A stretch of DNA of 5,797 bases from an uncultured Sediminibacterium sp. (GTDB lineage Bacteria > Bacteroidota > Bacteroidia > Chitinophagales > Chitinophagaceae): assembly GCA_937907555.1 (NCBI GenBank), contig CALEST010000057.1:1-5797 (forward strand), written 5' to 3'. Each line of letters opens with the position of its first letter. Position 1 is the first letter of the stretch. Of this stretch, positions 1-5,797 are shown in pieces. The notes under the pieces are model-generated. The model was not told the origin of the DNA and searched no databases. It saw only the letters and a list, made by a program, of their open reading frames with translations. Position numbers and translations under genes: made by a program.

Positions 1-1
1 C

Positions 2-289
2 GAGTTTGAAGCAGTTGGGTTAGAATCCCAATTCGAGGAAGGTATTCCTGCTCCCTTTGTTCTGGAGTCTCCGGTGAAATACCATCTTAAGCTGGTTGAA
101 ATTGTACCCATTACGCATAACCAGACTTTTTTTGTTATTGGGGCTTTGCAGGCTGTTTTCCTGAGTGAAAGTTTGGTAGAAACAGATGGATTTATTCATC
201 TGGAAAATGCCGGATCCATGTTGTCATTAGGACTGGATGGATATGCCAATGCAGCTATGGTGCAACGTCTCCCTTATGCAAAGCCTTAG
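2..289 (+). CDS. Flavin reductase family protein, C-terminal part (5' end outside window)
   Basis: The reading frame is open from base 2 to the TAG at 287-289 and gives 95 residues with no start in view, so this is the C-terminal part of a longer protein. The visible part resembles the end of FMN-binding flavin reductase-like proteins (DIM6/NTAB group, Pfam Flavin_Reduct) as found in Bacteroidota. It has an FEAVGL segment, then APFVLESPVKYHLKLVEIVPI, where 'ESPVKY' matches the family's ESP/ESH strand. A 'FFVIGALQAVFL' strand, an acidic 'DGFIHLENAG' turn and a terminal 'RLPYAKP' typical of these proteins follow. Such proteins bind FMN in the cytoplasm and reduce flavin with NAD(P)H, or act as oxidoreductases of unknown substrate; the substrate cannot be told here. 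A GTG at 74 lies inside the conserved domain and is not a credible start. The last 35 nt overlap the end of the convergent acetyltransferase gene. The family call rests on recalled sequence patterns and not on a search. Confidence 0.8.
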   Translation, partial: EFEAVGLESQFEEGIPAPFVLESPVKYHLKLVEIVPITHNQTFFVIGALQAVFLSESLVETDGFIHLENAGSMLSLGLDGYANAAMVQRLPYAKP

Positions 290-785
290 CGTATAATAGA
301 AATTCATTTTTATCCTGAGGAAGTTGGACTGTTTGCTGAAAACGTAAACCTTGTTTTTCCAGCACTCGGATAGCGGCAATATTCAATTGGGTGGTGATAC
401 CATAAATTATTGGTATTTCTAATTGCTTATCTGCGTAATTCAGGATTGTTTCACTGGCTTCTGATGTATACCCTTGCCCTGCATATTCAGGCAAAACAGC
501 AAATCCAAGATCGGGATGATCCAGTCCTTCTCTTTTTACCAGTCCGCAAATGCCAATGGGAGTGTTCTTGTTTTTTAAAAGAACCAAATACAATCCGAAT
601 CCATAACTATGATAACTGGGAATGATTCTGGTGAGAATATAATTGCTGGCAGCCGTTCTGTCTTTAACGTTTCTGTCCCCAATAAATTCAAGCCAACCAG
701 CTGTATTCATTAGCTGTAGCATGAATGCCGCGTCAATAATACTGATAGGCCTTATGGATAAACGATCTGATTCCAGTTTGACCAT
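255..785 (-). CDS. GNAT family N-acetyltransferase (RimJ/RimL-like)
   Basis: This is a cytoplasmic acetyl-CoA-dependent N-acetyltransferase of the Acetyltransf_3 (RimJ/RimL) type, 176 residues from the ATG at 785, a usual length for the group. It opens with 'LESDRLSIRPIS', the family's first strand. The acetyl-CoA-binding motif A is 'LGFAVLPEYAGQGYTSEA' (residues 93-110), with A-G-Q-G-Y as the pyrophosphate loop. The late motif 'NIAAIRVLEKQGLRF' (135-149) matches the N-x-x-(S/A)-x-x-VLEK-x-G-(F/L) pattern. The acceptor may be a protein N-terminus or a small amine and cannot be predicted. A GTG at 809 would add eight residues and overlap porZ by 11 nt. The ATG is preferred because it puts the conserved 'LE-RL-LRP' strand at the very N-terminus and leaves a 13-nt gap after porZ. 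No clear Shine-Dalgarno supports either. It is probably the last gene of the minus-strand transcript and ends 35 nt inside the convergent flavin reductase gene. A link to the secretion or signalling genes upstream is not implied by its sequence. Confidence 0.87.
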   Translation of the reverse strand: MVKLESDRLSIRPISIIDAAFMLQLMNTAGWLEFIGDRNVKDRTAASNYILTRIIPSYHSYGFGLYLVLLKNKNTPIGICGLVKREGLDHPDLGFAVLPEYAGQGYTSEASETILNYADKQLEIPIIYGITTQLNIAAIRVLEKQGLRFQQTVQLPQDKNEFLLYAKALHKGDVAP

Positions 786-798
786 ATATTGCTTAAGA

Positions 799-3093
799 TT
801 ATCTGCCACTGGTGATAATAATTTTAGTAGCTATATTTTCCCTTCCCTTGTCGTCCCTAACCAGCACAAGGTATATGCCGGATGCAATTTTTCTTCCGTT
901 GTAATCCAGGCCGTTCCATACAGCTTGTCCACCCAGGCTTCTGGTTTGATACACCAGGCGGCCATTCAGTTCAGTTATTTTTACAATTGCATTTTCTGTT
1001 AGTCCCCTGATAGCAATTTGCCCATTGTATTGGGGAGGCACGGGATTGGGAAAAACCAATACATTTTCAAATTGTTGTGTTGCTGTAGTGGCTGTTGCCC
1101 TATAACTGCACAATCCATTGAATGTGGCAAAATATACTTCACCTGTCTGTGGGTCAATGCCAATTTTTTTTACATCGTTACTTAGTAAAGGACTGTTTGC
1201 AACTGTAAAATGGTGAACAATGTTTTTTCCATCAGCGCTAATCAGCCATACGCCGTTCTGAGTACCTATCCATTTTCTATTAGCCCCATCTACGGCAATG
1301 CTTTGTACCTGCTGACCTTTGAATAAAAATCCTGCAAACTGGTCTTGTTGAATCACAGGGAGTATGGCATCACAGTTACTGAATGGATTGTCTGTGCACT
1401 GGATAATGCCTATTCCGTCATCGGTACCAATCCAAATGGTATTGTCCCTGTCTTTTGCCAGACTCAATACATTGTTCGAGGGTAAATTACCATTACCTGC
1501 CCCTTGTTTAAAAAGTTTCCATCGATCATCGGCAGCCGATACAATATTATTTCCATAATGATACACCAGTAAGCCATTTCCTTTAGGGCTCTGGATCCAG
1601 AGTTGATTGTTTTCATCATCTGAAACTATCTGTGCCAGGGCATTTTCCAGCAGCGTAACAGGAGGAGCAAAGCCGGCCCATTCATTGTTTTTAGACAATA
1701 GTTTTAATGGCTTTGGAGCACCGTAATTGCTGATCCATAAATTTTGCTGATTGTCTAGTGCCAGACCACTAACACGATAATTTCCCGGATCCCCCACTGC
1801 CGCTTCAAGTGGGCTATTCTGTTTAAAAATTTCCAGCTGACTGTCTTTTTTTCTAATGAGTCCTCCTCCATAACTGCCCGCCCAGATTGTTTCATCTGTG
1901 GGGCTGCTGATTATGGTAAGGATGTCTAATACCGTGTCTAGTACCGGAGTATTAATGGCACCGGTATTTTTCCATAGCCCATCCTTAAATTCAATATATC
2001 CCTCTCTTTTATAAAGATAATTCCATGCATTATTTACAGCCCCGGCTCCTTGCAGGAACCGGCCATTGGAAATATAAATGTCTCCTGAAGGAATGCCATT
2101 GGGGCCATTGGGTATAAATCTTTCAATATTGCTGCTACCAAAGGAGGAGAGTCCTCCAAACCGATCGGCAACCCATAGTTTTCCATCTGAAAGAATAGCG
2201 TTTCCAGGCAATGATATAACACCGGGTTCTGCAATGGTTCTCTGGATATTGCCATCTTTATTCAGTGAAACTACTTTTGAATTTCCTGATACTGTTCTGA
2301 GGCAAATGCTAATTTGATTTTCCGAAATAGTTGTGTTGAGAATATTCCATCCTGATTCCTGATAAAGTAATCTCCACTGATTATTATCCTGAATAAATAC
2401 ACTGTCTCTTTGTGTAATTATAAGTTGATTATTGATTATGCCCACGAAGTTCAGGATGCCTGAATAAGGTGTAAGCAGGGAAGTCCAGTTCCGGAAATTC
2501 GCCGGGTTGGTATTGTTTTTGGCGATGCTTTTTAAACCTTCTGCGGTAGCTGCATAATAACGCTGCTTGTCTTCGCAGAAAGCATGAATGTTCACCTGAT
2601 TTCCGTTATTCCCAATTATCCAGGTATCCCTGATTTCATATTTAAGCGTGTTAACAACAATAATTCCCAGTCCGGTTGAGAGAAATGCGTTTCCATCAGA
2701 ACAATATATAGCGTTGATTCTTTTATCGCCTGCTATGCTGCTTTTTTCTATATCACCGAGATTCTTTGTAAGATCATTTTTTAAAAAGTCAAGATTGCTG
2801 TTTTTATATGCTACAATCAATTGCTGATTGGTTGGGTCCCATCCAATTTGTTGAACACCAATATCGTTGAGTCGGTTTATTTTATTATAACGGGTAATTT
2901 CTGAATCCGTATCTACAGCGAACAGGGCAGCTTCAGTTGCTGCATATATTTTATCTCCCTTTACAACCTGAAATGTTGTTTGATAATTTAAATGTTCTCT
3001 CCATTGACCAATAGGAACAGGCGCTTTTTGTGCTGTACTATTCTCTGCCAATAACAGCAATGCAAAAATTATATTGGCAATTCTGCACATCAT
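799..3093 (-). CDS. porZ: PorZ-like T9SS attachment-complex protein, two beta-propellers plus C-terminal sorting-type domain
   Basis: The 764-residue protein starts with a signal peptide (residues 1-21, hydrophobic core IIFALLLLA, likely cleavage after 'NSTA'). The mature N-terminus 'IGQWREHLNY' is characteristic of PorZ. Propeller-type (Reg_prop-like) blades recur through the chain: KIYAATEAALFAV (48-60), RYYAATAEGLKSI (178-190), KLWVADRFGGLSSF (305-318), TIWAGSYGGGLI (402-413), NLWISNYGAPKPL (451-463), TIWIGTDDGIGII (552-564), RKWIGTQNGVWLIS (606-619) and EVYFATFNGLCSY (652-664). The end (about 677-764), from 'LVFPNPVPP' through 'VKITELNGRLVY', 'GGQAVWNGLDYNG' and 'ASGIYLV', is a type A T9SS C-terminal domain. 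Length and order (two propellers, then beta-sandwich) match Porphyromonas gingivalis PorZ, about 776 residues. In that organism PorZ sits on the cell surface with PorU, PorV and PorQ and delivers anionic LPS for attachment of secreted cargo; that role is carried over by homology. It begins 8 nt after the response regulator gene, so co-transcription is likely. The protein has no kinase or DNA-binding domain despite the 'regulator propeller' blades. Start: tandem ATG codons at 3093 and 3090; the first is used. Confidence 0.86.
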   Translation of the reverse strand: MMCRIANIIFALLLLAENSTAQKAPVPIGQWREHLNYQTTFQVVKGDKIYAATEAALFAVDTDSEITRYNKINRLNDIGVQQIGWDPTNQQLIVAYKNSNLDFLKNDLTKNLGDIEKSSIAGDKRINAIYCSDGNAFLSTGLGIIVVNTLKYEIRDTWIIGNNGNQVNIHAFCEDKQRYYAATAEGLKSIAKNNTNPANFRNWTSLLTPYSGILNFVGIINNQLIITQRDSVFIQDNNQWRLLYQESGWNILNTTISENQISICLRTVSGNSKVVSLNKDGNIQRTIAEPGVISLPGNAILSDGKLWVADRFGGLSSFGSSNIERFIPNGPNGIPSGDIYISNGRFLQGAGAVNNAWNYLYKREGYIEFKDGLWKNTGAINTPVLDTVLDILTIISSPTDETIWAGSYGGGLIRKKDSQLEIFKQNSPLEAAVGDPGNYRVSGLALDNQQNLWISNYGAPKPLKLLSKNNEWAGFAPPVTLLENALAQIVSDDENNQLWIQSPKGNGLLVYHYGNNIVSAADDRWKLFKQGAGNGNLPSNNVLSLAKDRDNTIWIGTDDGIGIIQCTDNPFSNCDAILPVIQQDQFAGFLFKGQQVQSIAVDGANRKWIGTQNGVWLISADGKNIVHHFTVANSPLLSNDVKKIGIDPQTGEVYFATFNGLCSYRATATTATQQFENVLVFPNPVPPQYNGQIAIRGLTENAIVKITELNGRLVYQTRSLGGQAVWNGLDYNGRKIASGIYLVLVRDDKGRENIATKIIITSGR

Positions 3094-3101
3094 TGGTGAG
3101 C

Positions 3102-3761
3102 TTATTCGTGAATATTGGCAATACCCTGTTTAATAGCGAATAGTACCAGTCCAACCCTTGTTTTTATTTCCAGTTTCTTAAAAAGATTGTCCCTGTAATT
3201 GTCAATAGTCCTTACGCTTACACACATTTCATCAGCAATTTCCCTGTATGATTTGTCTGCGCAAAGTAATTCCAGAAAATGTGCTTCCTGCTCTGTTATA
3301 TTGAGTAATGACTGCATTTGCTTTCCATCTTCCTCTTCATTAGAAACATAGTTGATAAGCTTGTCTCTAACCAATTCGTTTACGTAAAATTCATTTCTTT
3401 GAATAGACTCCATCGCCTCTTTAAATACATGAGGTTTACTGTCTTTAATTATATATCCCTTTACTCCGTTTCTTAACATTCGAATAATTGCCATGTCGTT
3501 AGATAACATGCTTAACACAAGGATTTTTATAGATGGGAGTGTCTTTTTTATCCATGCAGCCGTTTCATAACCGTCCATTTCAGGCATGGTTATATCAAGT
3601 AAAACAATGTCTGGTGGATTGTTCTTGTCTACTTTTTTTATAAACTCTAATCCATTACCTGCTTCAAATATTACTTCAAAGTCACCCAAGGAATTAATGA
3701 TGCCCACCAATCCTGATCTTAATAATTCATGATCATCTACTAATGCTACCGTTGTTTTCAT
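3102..3761 (-). CDS. NarL/FixJ-type response regulator with LuxR-type HTH
   Basis: This 219-residue cytoplasmic regulator has a receiver domain (about 3-122) followed by a linker and a LuxR-type helix-turn-helix (about 153-215). The receiver has the acidic pair D9-D10, the phospho-acceptor D56 in 'DIVLLDITMPEMDG', the switch residue S84 in 'ILVLSM' and the conserved K106 in 'GYIIKD', so all catalytic positions are intact. The output domain reads 'ITEQEAHFLELLCADKSYREIA', then the recognition part 'CVSVRTIDNYRDNLFKKLEI' and 'KTRVGLVLFAIKQGI', a form common in Bacteroidota regulators. It should be phosphorylated by the kinase encoded just upstream: the two genes overlap by 4 nt (ATGA, 3758-3761), the usual sign of a cognate pair made by translational coupling. 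It is followed 8 nt later by porZ. Its DNA targets cannot be read from this window. Start: the ATG at 3761, which gives the canonical short lead-in to the first receiver strand. Confidence 0.95.
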   Translation of the reverse strand: MKTTVALVDDHELLRSGLVGIINSLGDFEVIFEAGNGLEFIKKVDKNNPPDIVLLDITMPEMDGYETAAWIKKTLPSIKILVLSMLSNDMAIIRMLRNGVKGYIIKDSKPHVFKEAMESIQRNEFYVNELVRDKLINYVSNEEEDGKQMQSLLNITEQEAHFLELLCADKSYREIADEMCVSVRTIDNYRDNLFKKLEIKTRVGLVLFAIKQGIANIHE

Positions 3762-4549
3762 GCTGCTTTGGCTTTAAGTAAAATATTTACGGTTGTTCCC
3801 TGATTGATAATGCTGTTGAATGAGACCGTTGCATTGATTAATCGGGCTCTGCTTATAATATTATTGATGCCTACTCCATCACTGGATTCTCTGACCTTAT
3901 TTACATCAAACCCAATTCCATTATCCTTAATTTCAATATTCAGCTGATTGCTTAAGTTTTTAAGGGTAATTTCAATGGTATCACATGCCGCGTGTTTCAA
4001 TGTATTGTTTATAATTTCCTGTATCATTCTGAATAGGATGATGTCTACGCTTTTATCAAGCATATCAATATTAACATCCTCATCAATGTGTAAACTTGTT
4101 TTATACTTTCCGGTCTTTTCAATGTTATGAAACAGATGTTCCAGGGATTCTATAAATCCAATCTGATGAAAATTGGTATTGATTAGGCTGTGGCTGATAT
4201 TTCTTAAATCGTGCCATACTTTTTTGAGTAAATTATAAATTTCATCCTTGTCTTTTTCATCTATTTCTTTTTTCAGGTTTGCAATCCTAAGCATGGACAA
4301 ATAGATGATCTGAACCAGATTATCATGAATTTCTGACCCAATATAAGTAAGTGTCTGATCCTGAATTTCCAGCTGGGATCTGATGATGGTTTGTTCAAAC
4401 TGATTTTTCATCTCTTCTTTTTCACGCTGGTTCTGCCTTTGTTTTCTTAAAAATAAATAAAGTAAAACCAGCAGGAATACAGCCAATAAGACGAAAAATA
4501 CCGAAGAAATAATTATTGTGACGAGAATGTCTTCTTGGTTTTCCGGCAT
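3758..4549 (-). CDS. Sensor histidine kinase, NarX/DesK type, without an input domain
   Basis: This 263-residue inner-membrane kinase has one transmembrane helix (about 9-34), a charged region likely to form a coiled coil (about 35-70), a HisKA_3 dimerisation/phosphoacceptor domain and a HATPase_c domain. The phosphoacceptor is H75 in 'IGSEIHDNLVQ'. D76-N-L-V-Q80 fits the DxxxQ motif tied to phosphatase activity in this kinase class, so it may both phosphorylate and dephosphorylate its partner. ATP-binding boxes are visible: N box 'FRMIQEIINNTLKHA' (173-187), G1 'DNGIGFD' (209-215), G2 'DGVGINNI' (224-231) and 'QGTTV' (250-254). Only ten residues precede the helix, so there is no periplasmic sensor domain; a signal must come through the membrane or from a partner. 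The gene start lies 37 nt inside the preceding seven-helix protein gene and its stop overlaps the response regulator start by 4 nt. The ATG at 4549 is the only start that keeps the transmembrane helix. Confidence 0.94.
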   Translation of the reverse strand: MPENQEDILVTIIISSVFFVLLAVFLLVLLYLFLRKQRQNQREKEEMKNQFEQTIIRSQLEIQDQTLTYIGSEIHDNLVQIIYLSMLRIANLKKEIDEKDKDEIYNLLKKVWHDLRNISHSLINTNFHQIGFIESLEHLFHNIEKTGKYKTSLHIDEDVNIDMLDKSVDIILFRMIQEIINNTLKHAACDTIEITLKNLSNQLNIEIKDNGIGFDVNKVRESSDGVGINNIISRARLINATVSFNSIINQGTTVNILLKAKAA

Positions 4550-5172
4550 AAGATGAATGCGTATATAAAGGATGAATATAAAACAACATTTAAACTCTGG
4601 TTAATCAATCCGTAAATCTTTTTGCCTTCCTGCTGTAAATCGTAGCTTCTCAGGTACTCAAAAAGTGCATTGATAATAACAGAGCCCATGTAGAATAAAA
4701 GTAATCCAGTACATACCCAAAAGAAGGGTTGTTTAGCCAATGGATGATCAAGGTGTTCGGGTAGTACCGATTCGTAAAAAAACAAGCAGCAAAACAGTAC
4801 TACAAAAAAGGAGCCTAGTAAAAAGGTATAGGTATGGAAGTTATTGTATCCCTGAACATATTGCAGATTCAGAAATACCATGATAGCATAAAATGGCATA
4901 AAGCCAATAGTCAATTTTTTGAATAGGGTTGTTTTCAGATGCTTTGAAAAAAGAAAAGCATAGAATATGAATTCAAAAGTAGTGAATACATTAAAGAGTG
5001 TGTAGTTACGTATACCTTGAGTGATTAGCCAATAACCAGTCAGTTCTACAGTCAGTGTTATAAACAAAAACGGTAAAAAGTATTTAAAATGTGTTTTTCT
5101 TAAAGTTTTGTATAATAGTATACAAACTAAAAAACTGCTGGCTTGCACCAGCAGGTATACATTAGTTAACAT
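4513..5172 (-). CDS. Uncharacterised seven-helix integral membrane protein
   Basis: I do not recognise a named family with confidence. The 219-residue product is strongly hydrophobic, and about seven membrane helices can be drawn: 3-22, 30-50, 57-76, 87-104, 112-133, 148-171 and 189-208. Positively charged stretches follow helices 1 (RKTHFK), 3 (KHLKTTLFKK) and 7 (CRKTKK), so the C-terminal tail should be cytoplasmic and the N-terminus outside, as judged by the positive-inside rule. No signal peptide, extracellular domain or enzymatic motif is visible. A conserved-looking acidic residue lies within helix 2 (E43 in 'TVELTGYW') and another in helix 3 (E67). The gene overlaps the histidine kinase gene by 37 nt, and that kinase has no input domain. 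The inferred role is a membrane sensing or coupling partner of the kinase. A transporter or a purely structural protein remains possible. Start: the ATG at 5172 is the first in frame after a TAA twelve bases upstream; an AAAAGG abuts the ATG directly, too close to act as a normal Shine-Dalgarno. Confidence 0.85.
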   Translation of the reverse strand: MLTNVYLLVQASSFLVCILLYKTLRKTHFKYFLPFLFITLTVELTGYWLITQGIRNYTLFNVFTTFEFIFYAFLFSKHLKTTLFKKLTIGFMPFYAIMVFLNLQYVQGYNNFHTYTFLLGSFFVVLFCCLFFYESVLPEHLDHPLAKQPFFWVCTGLLLFYMGSVIINALFEYLRSYDLQQEGKKIYGLINQSLNVVLYSSFIYAFILCRKTKKTFSSQ

Positions 5173-5195
5173 CCTTTTGGATTAGTTTATAAGCT

Positions 5196-5213
5196 AACTT
5201 AAGAAATTAAGTT
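5196..5213. repeat. Short AT-rich inverted repeat between lipoprotein and seven-helix genes
   Basis: A perfect 7-bp inverted repeat, AACTTAA and TTAAGTT, with a 4-nt loop sits in the 44-nt gap just after the lipoprotein stop codon. In the transcript direction (minus strand) the loop is TTTC and no U-run follows, and only one of the seven pairs is G-C. It is therefore not a convincing intrinsic terminator. It may be a weak processing or protein-binding site, or chance in AT-rich DNA. Confidence 0.25.
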
Positions 5214-5216
5214 CAA

Positions 5217-5720
5217 TTAAGGCCAAATAGTTCCGTGGTTCATATAGTTTGAGCCATCCCCAGGAAGTCCATCTTCTGCATTCTGGCTTCTGATATTGCC
5301 ATCTTTAGCCTTTTTGTTGTTTCCAAGGAAGAAAACAGTAGTGCGTCCAACATAGTTAGGATTTGTGGTGGTTTTTTGATCATACACACCAAAATAAACT
5401 CTCAATTTGTCAGACTTGTATTTGTTTTTTAGCTGTTTTACAAATTTTTCCATTTCGTTGACATCAAACTCAACATATTCGGTCTTGGTTAAGGAGCCAA
5501 ATTTGGCTTTATAGGCATTCTGCATGGCAGTAGCCGCATTTTCTGAAATCAGACCATTAATAGAAATGCCAGCAGCTGCAGAACCTACCAAATTCATTTC
5601 ATTGTCTTTGTTGTTAGACTGCATCAGATTGGATTCAGTTTCCGCCTTTTGGCAAGCCGTAAAACTAAGCGTAGCAATCACTCCCAGGGCTAATAAGCGT
5701 TTTGAAATAAGGTTTTTCAT
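5217..5720 (-). CDS. Small probable lipoprotein of unknown function
   Basis: I cannot name a family. From the ATG at 5720 the product has 167 residues and begins with a lipoprotein-type signal sequence: a basic start 'MKNLISKR', the hydrophobic run LLALGVIATLSF and Cys23 in 'SFTACQK', the style of lipobox seen in Bacteroidota. The next residues (KAETESN) do not form a clear acidic surface-export signal. The mature region has a Ser/Asn-rich linker, then a small domain with 'AYKAKFGSLTKTEYVEFDVNEMEKFVKQLKNKY', 'KLRVYFGVYD' and 'YVGRTTVFFLGNN', and a Gly-rich tail ending 'GSNYMNHGTIWP'. The pattern of a helix followed by an R-V-Y-F-G-V-Y strand recalls other small Bacteroidota proteins of unknown role; this is memory, not a search. 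An upstream in-frame ATG at 5744 would add eight residues, but the 5720 start gives a normal signal peptide and fits the tentative promoter. It is the first gene of the minus-strand series, 44 nt before the seven-helix protein. Confidence 0.8.
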   Translation of the reverse strand: MKNLISKRLLALGVIATLSFTACQKAETESNLMQSNNKDNEMNLVGSAAAGISINGLISENAATAMQNAYKAKFGSLTKTEYVEFDVNEMEKFVKQLKNKYKSDKLRVYFGVYDQKTTTNPNYVGRTTVFFLGNNKKAKDGNIRSQNAEDGLPGDGSNYMNHGTIWP

Positions 5721-5755
5721 AATAAGCGATTTTATTGTTTGCATGGATTGTGAAT

Positions 5756-5785
5756 GTAAATTAATCCATATTCAGACTCCAACAA
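5756..5785 (-). promoter_or_regulatory. Tentative Bacteroidota sigma-A promoter before the lipoprotein gene
   Basis: On the minus strand a TTG (5785-5783) is followed after 19 nt by TAATTTAC (5763-5756), which agrees with four of the six fixed positions of the Bacteroidota -7 element TAnnTTTG at a suitable distance from a -33 TTG. Transcription would begin near 5750, leaving about 30 nt of leader before the ATG at 5720. Other nearby TTG triplets make the -33 choice uncertain, and the -7 match is partial. Only 53 nt upstream of the longest reading frame are visible. Confidence 0.3.
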
Positions 5786-5797
5786 TCAATTGTCTTT

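Noticed and set aside
410..625. Plus-strand open frame of 71 codons inside the acetyltransferase gene
   Set aside because: It is antisense to the conserved GNAT motif region and has no independent support.
643..1002. Plus-strand open frame of 119 codons over the acetyltransferase/porZ junction
   Set aside because: It lies opposite two well-supported genes, its product has no recognisable domain, and its composition looks like an antisense translation.
2034..2317. Open frames on both strands inside porZ (2034-2255 minus, 2078-2317 plus), and another at 1364-1558 plus
   Set aside because: The porZ frame is continuous and carries conserved propeller blades throughout, so the others are shadows of its codon pattern.
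799..3761. Possibility that the propeller protein and the regulator are pieces of a broken hybrid (HTCS-type) sensor
   Set aside because: The propeller protein has its own signal peptide and a complete T9SS C-terminal domain, and the regulator and kinase are complete separate proteins, so nothing is broken.
3948..4130. Plus-strand open frame of 60 codons with hydrophobic product inside the kinase gene
   Set aside because: It is antisense to the ATP-binding domain of the kinase, and a hydrophobic shadow is expected opposite such coding sequence.
5173..5216. Inverted repeat after the lipoprotein gene as a transcription terminator
   Set aside because: The stem is seven pairs with a single G-C and no U-run follows it in the transcript direction, so termination would be inefficient; it is listed only as a weak repeat.
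1..5797. tRNA or rRNA genes, CRISPR repeats, insertion-sequence ends, prophage or attachment sites
   Set aside because: Nearly all bases are taken up by six complete genes and one partial gene, and no repeat array, transposase or RNA-like structure was seen.

Overview
The window looks like a chromosomal segment from a member of the Bacteroidota, most likely of Chitinophagaceae type. The reasons are a PorZ-like component of the type IX secretion system (T9SS), a C-terminal T9SS sorting-type domain, a NarX-type kinase without a sensor domain paired with a LuxR-type regulator of a form common in this phylum, and almost no Shine-Dalgarno sequences before the starts. Base composition is moderately AT-rich. 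No taxonomic assignment was computed; this is judged from protein character.

Layout: the plus strand carries only the C-terminal end of a flavin reductase family protein (2-289, cut by the window start). Everything else is on the minus strand in one tight series, read from right to left: a small probable lipoprotein (5720-5217), a seven-helix membrane protein (5172-4513), a membrane-anchored histidine kinase (4549-3758), a NarL/LuxR-type response regulator (3761-3102), the large beta-propeller protein PorZ (3093-799), and a RimJ/RimL-like GNAT acetyltransferase (785 or 809 to 255). Spacings are 44 nt, then a 37-nt overlap, a 4-nt overlap, an 8-nt gap and a 13-nt gap (or an 11-nt overlap). The last gene runs tail to tail into the flavin reductase with a 35-nt overlap. 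A tentative Bacteroidota-type promoter precedes the lipoprotein gene. There is no non-coding stretch over 60 nt and there are no RNA genes, mobile elements or CRISPR repeats.

How the genes may work together: the kinase has one membrane helix and no input domain, and its gene overlaps that of a multi-helix membrane protein. The membrane protein is therefore a plausible separate sensing subunit, with the lipoprotein as a possible envelope partner. The kinase would phosphorylate Asp56 of the regulator. The same transcript seems to continue into porZ, whose product belongs to the T9SS attachment complex that anchors cargo to anionic lipopolysaccharide at the cell surface. This suggests, but does not prove, a signalling unit tied to envelope or secretion state. 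The gene families of the two-component system, PorZ, GNAT and flavin reductase are known; the lipoprotein and the seven-helix protein are the uncharacterised parts.
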